From the NCBI GenBank assembly GCA_018268465.1, contig JAFDWN010000012.1, forward strand, positions 1 through 64,000: 64,000 nucleotides of DNA, written 5' to 3'. Shown here in pieces: positions 61,728 through 64,000 of the stretch (position 1 is the stretch's first letter; the number at the start of each line of letters is the position of its first letter). Under the pieces are notes generated by a model. The model had not been told where the DNA came from, did not search any database, and saw only the letters and a program-made list of their open reading frames with translations. Both the position numbers and the translations under genes were made by a program. The stretch comes from Actinomycetota bacterium. Its GTDB lineage: Bacteria > Actinomycetota > Actinomycetes > Mycobacteriales > Mycobacteriaceae.

Positions 61728-62843
61728 GTGGCGAACGCGGCAGAGCATCCACGTCGGGCGCGACACGGCGCCTTCACCCGCAGCGCGACCGGGCCCAGCG
61801 CCGCCGAAGCGTTCGTCCTCATCGCGATCGCGACCATCCTGCTCACCCGCGGCTATCTGGCATTGACCGGATATCCGCAGGTCGGCGGGGGCAACCTGCA
61901 TATCGCCCACGCGCTGTGGGGTGGAGCGCTGATGATGCTGGCACTGCTCATCGGCTGGTTGGTGCTGGGTCTGGGTGCGCGCATCGTCGCCGTGGTGGTT
62001 GGCGGAGTCGGATTCGGGCTGTTTCTCGACGAGGTCGGCAAGTTCGTCACCAAGGACAACGACTACTTCTACGGTCCGGCCGCCGAGATCATGTACATCC
62101 TCGTCGTGATCATCCTGGTCGGCGCGCGGGTGGTCCGCGACTTCCGCCCGCTCAGCCCGCAGGAATGCCTGGCGTCGGCGGCCGCGATCGCCGCCGACGG
62201 GGTGGCCCGCGGACTCGCGCAGCGCCGCCGGGACCTCGGGCTGGCGCTCGTCGAACGCGCCAGGGCCGGCGGCGCCGACCGCGCCGACGTGGGGCACGTC
62301 CGGGCCCTGGTCCTGGCCGCGGATCACGCGCCCGACCGGCTCTACCGGCTGCAGCAGCAGGCGTCGCGGCTGGTCCCGGGGTTCTTCCGCAGCCCGCGCT
62401 GGATACCGGTGGTCGGCTGGCTGATGGTGGCCGGGTCGGTGGGCGGGTTGTTCTTCGGTGCGCTCGGCATCGCGCTCGGTGGCTACTTCTACCAGGACAC
62501 CCACGTCCGATTCGAACTGGACGGGGCGAGTCCGGCGTCGGTGATCCTGCTGGTGAGCGCTGCCCTGACCTCCGGCTTCGCGGTGCCCGCGATGATCGCG
62601 CGGCGGCGCGTCGACAGCGTGTGGCCGTTGCGCTGGCTGCGCAACGCCGCGCTGGTCTTCACCTTCCTCAACGCGTTGGTGGACTTCGCCACCCAAGGGT
62701 TCGCCGCGCTGATCAACCTGTCACTCGGCCTGTTCACCCTGGCGATCCTGTCCTACCACCTCGGGCTGGCGGTGCAGGCCGAGGCCGGCCGGAGTCTGGA
62801 CGGAACACAGGAGCACCCCCAACCGGTCACGGAAGCCTCGTAG
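61728..62843 (+). CDS. Membrane protein, function unknown (about seven helices)
   Basis: The 371-aa protein has helices at about residues 29-47, 58-82, 84-104 and 115-135, a long soluble loop (about 140-210: QECLASAAAIAADGVARGLAQ ... VGHVRALVLAADHAPDRLYRL), and further helices at about 225-255 and 275-345. Between the third and fourth helices is FLDEVGKFVTKDNDYFYGPA, with acidic/basic residues that might be functional. I recognise no named family. The GTG at 61728 lies close to the divergent GAF-ANTAR gene (68 bp). Its 3' end overlaps the next gene by 17 bp tail to tail. Confidence 0.72.
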   Translation: MANAAEHPRRARHGAFTRSATGPSAAEAFVLIAIATILLTRGYLALTGYPQVGGGNLHIAHALWGGALMMLALLIGWLVLGLGARIVAVVVGGVGFGLFLDEVGKFVTKDNDYFYGPAAEIMYILVVIILVGARVVRDFRPLSPQECLASAAAIAADGVARGLAQRRRDLGLALVERARAGGADRADVGHVRALVLAADHAPDRLYRLQQQASRLVPGFFRSPRWIPVVGWLMVAGSVGGLFFGALGIALGGYFYQDTHVRFELDGASPASVILLVSAALTSGFAVPAMIARRRVDSVWPLRWLRNAALVFTFLNALVDFATQGFAALINLSLGLFTLAILSYHLGLAVQAEAGRSLDGTQEHPQPVTEAS

Positions 62844-63729
62844 CCGGTACCTCGTCGTGGCCGGCGAGGAATTCGCGCAGGGTGGCGAACCCGCCGTGAC
62901 GCCAGGCCGCGATCGCCCAGACCGCCACGATGATCGGTATCGGCCCGAACGCCGCCCACCAGCGTGCGTCCGGCGGGATCAGCCCGGCGATCAGCTGCGC
63001 CCGCGGCACCCCGTCCACGTTCGCGGGCAGCCACTCGTGCAGCAGGATGGCCAGCATCCTGGTGATCTCGAAGGGCCCGATGGTCGTCGCCACAGCCCAG
63101 CTCAGGCAGGCGATGAGCAGCGCCCACGGCCACGCCAGCATCAGCGACTGGTCGTCCACGATGTCGGCGGCCGACCGGATCGACTCCGCGACGAACGCGA
63201 ACCCGAGGGCCACCAGCAGCACCCCGACCTGCGCCGCGAGCAGGTCCTCGATCACCGAGTTGGCTTCCTCGTCGCCGTAGCGGGTGGGCAGCCCGATCGC
63301 CAGTGACAGCAGACCGGCCACCAGCGCCAGCAGGGTGATATGCGAGGTGGCGTCGCTGACGCGGCGGAAGGAATCGGTCAGGATGCGCACCACCAGTTGC
63401 GACGACGCCGCCGGGCCGGTGCGGTAGAGCACCATCACCACCAGCCCGGAGAACACGATCGCGGTCAGCCACGCCACCACCGCCGTGCACACGATGGCCA
63501 GCGCGAGCGACCCGATGAGCGGCACCAGCACGGCGTCGGTGTCACCACCGGTGCGCACCACCAGCAACGGCACCAGACCGACGGCCAGCACACCGGCCGC
63601 CCGGACCGCCAGCGGAAACGTGAAGGCGGTGATATCGCCCGCGTCGAAGTCGGGATCGCGCCGACGGATCGCGCCGATCTCGGCGCCGAGCACCGAGCGG
63701 GCGCGGCGGAGCGACATTCTGCCTGGCAC
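62827..63729 (-). CDS. Membrane protein, function unknown (about six helices)
   Basis: This 300-aa protein has a charged N-terminus (LRRARSVLGAEIGAIRRRDPDFDAGD) before FTFPLAVRAAGVLAVGLVPLL, about six hydrophobic helices, and a periplasmic or cytoplasmic loop PANVDGVPRAQLIAGLIPPDARWW. No conserved catalytic motif is seen and no family is recognised. The first codon may be GTG 63729 or the ATG four codons on (63717). It is preceded on the same strand by the DUF1990 gene, with a 30-bp gap, so they may be cotranscribed. Confidence 0.68.
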   Translation of the reverse strand: MPGRMSLRRARSVLGAEIGAIRRRDPDFDAGDITAFTFPLAVRAAGVLAVGLVPLLVVRTGGDTDAVLVPLIGSLALAIVCTAVVAWLTAIVFSGLVVMVLYRTGPAASSQLVVRILTDSFRRVSDATSHITLLALVAGLLSLAIGLPTRYGDEEANSVIEDLLAAQVGVLLVALGFAFVAESIRSAADIVDDQSLMLAWPWALLIACLSWAVATTIGPFEITRMLAILLHEWLPANVDGVPRAQLIAGLIPPDARWWAAFGPIPIIVAVWAIAAWRHGGFATLREFLAGHDEVPATRLP

Positions 63730-63759
63730 AGCCCGAATCCTAGGGAGCCGCCGCGCCGA

Positions 63760-64000
63760 CTACAGGGACCTCACGTATCGGCGGGTCATGGCGTGCTGCG
63801 CCAGCCTCGTGACCGGCGCGAGCAGTCTGCTCCACCAGGCCGCATGCCGGGAGAACGCGCTCACCTGCGCGAACACCTCGTCGGTGGCCGGGTCGTAACG
63901 CACCGCGAACAACTCCTCGCCCGTTTCGCCGTGGCCGGGCAAGGTGCCGTAGGCGAAACCCCGCCGGTCGGGCTCGTCGAGGACGTAGACCACCCGGCAC
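63760..64000 (-). CDS. DUF1990 (UPF0548) family protein, N-terminus outside the window
   Basis: Only the last 80 residues are present. RRGFAYGTLPGHGETGEELF, VFAQVSAFSRHAAWWSRLLA and VTRLAQHAMTRRY are the C-terminal signature of DUF1990 proteins, which have no known function and occur in Actinobacteria and plants. The frame is open to the window edge, so the gene continues beyond base 64000. It ends 30 bp before the membrane protein gene. Confidence 0.85.
   Translation of the reverse strand, partial: CRVVYVLDEPDRRGFAYGTLPGHGETGEELFAVRYDPATDEVFAQVSAFSRHAAWWSRLLAPVTRLAQHAMTRRYVRSL

Noticed and set aside
1-64000. CRISPR arrays, insertion sequences, prophage genes and rRNA genes
   Set aside because: I looked for regularly spaced repeats, transposase or integrase motifs, phage structural genes and rRNA and saw none.

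Overview
The window is high-GC, almost fully coding chromosomal DNA from a mycobacterium, most likely an environmental or rapidly growing species (Mycolicibacterium type). The order sigA - ppgK - suhB - cei - DUF4193 - DUF3093 - dut - DUF3710 ... ceoC/ceoB ... dxs - rnd - DUF3000 - hemE - hemY - chdC ... msrB - aftC ... zapE ... clpC2 follows, in reverse, the Rv2703 to Rv2667 region of M. tuberculosis as I remember it. Strain-specific blocks lie between the conserved genes. Short TANNNT -10 elements placed 5-8 nt before start codons (leaderless mRNAs) recur and fit this assignment.

Region 1-13 kb: housekeeping genes (primary sigma factor, polyphosphate glucokinase, inositol phosphatase, dUTPase, a two-gene TrkA-type potassium regulator pair, an APC transporter with a TrmA-like RNA methyltransferase). 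The outermost 480 bp, the 3' part of sigA, does not belong with the rest: third-position GC falls abruptly and the encoded protein stops looking mycobacterial. 13-24 kb: a TetR/flavin monooxygenase pair around a palindrome, nhaA, dxs, rnd, DUF3000 and a late heme operon (hemE-hemY, then chdC). 24-30 kb: an accessory operon (acyl-CoA-ligase-like enzyme, DUF3556 membrane protein, FAD oxidoreductase) divergent from a PucR-type regulator. 30-40 kb: msrB, an internally deleted DUF2252 gene, the arabinan mannosyl/arabinosyl-type gene aftC, a lipoprotein hydrolase homologue, a RibD-C reductase, zapE, an F420-type PPOX protein, a translationally coupled sigma factor/ogt pair, and clpC2 with its promoter buried in two palindromes.

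40-51 kb: four tRNA genes (Val-GAC, Cys-GCA, Gly-GCC on the minus strand, Val-CAC on the plus strand), a Fic protein with an N-terminal inhibitory motif and a repeated start region, a tautomerase, an alpha/beta-hydrolase-glycosyltransferase fusion in an operon with a methyltransferase, a large ATP-binding LuxR regulator divergent from it, another hydrolase and an intact DUF2252 gene. 51-64 kb: a TauE/SafE transporter, two tandem universal stress proteins, a wax-ester/triacylglycerol synthase, a complete arginine deiminase operon (arcD-arcA-arcB-arcC), a GAF-ANTAR regulator, two membrane proteins and a truncated DUF1990 gene. DosR-like CTTTGGTCC palindromes before the stress/lipid genes and before the arc operon suggest that this last block is a hypoxia or energy-starvation module combining ATP from arginine, lipid storage and stress proteins.

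All functional calls rest on reading motifs and on remembered families; no database search was run.
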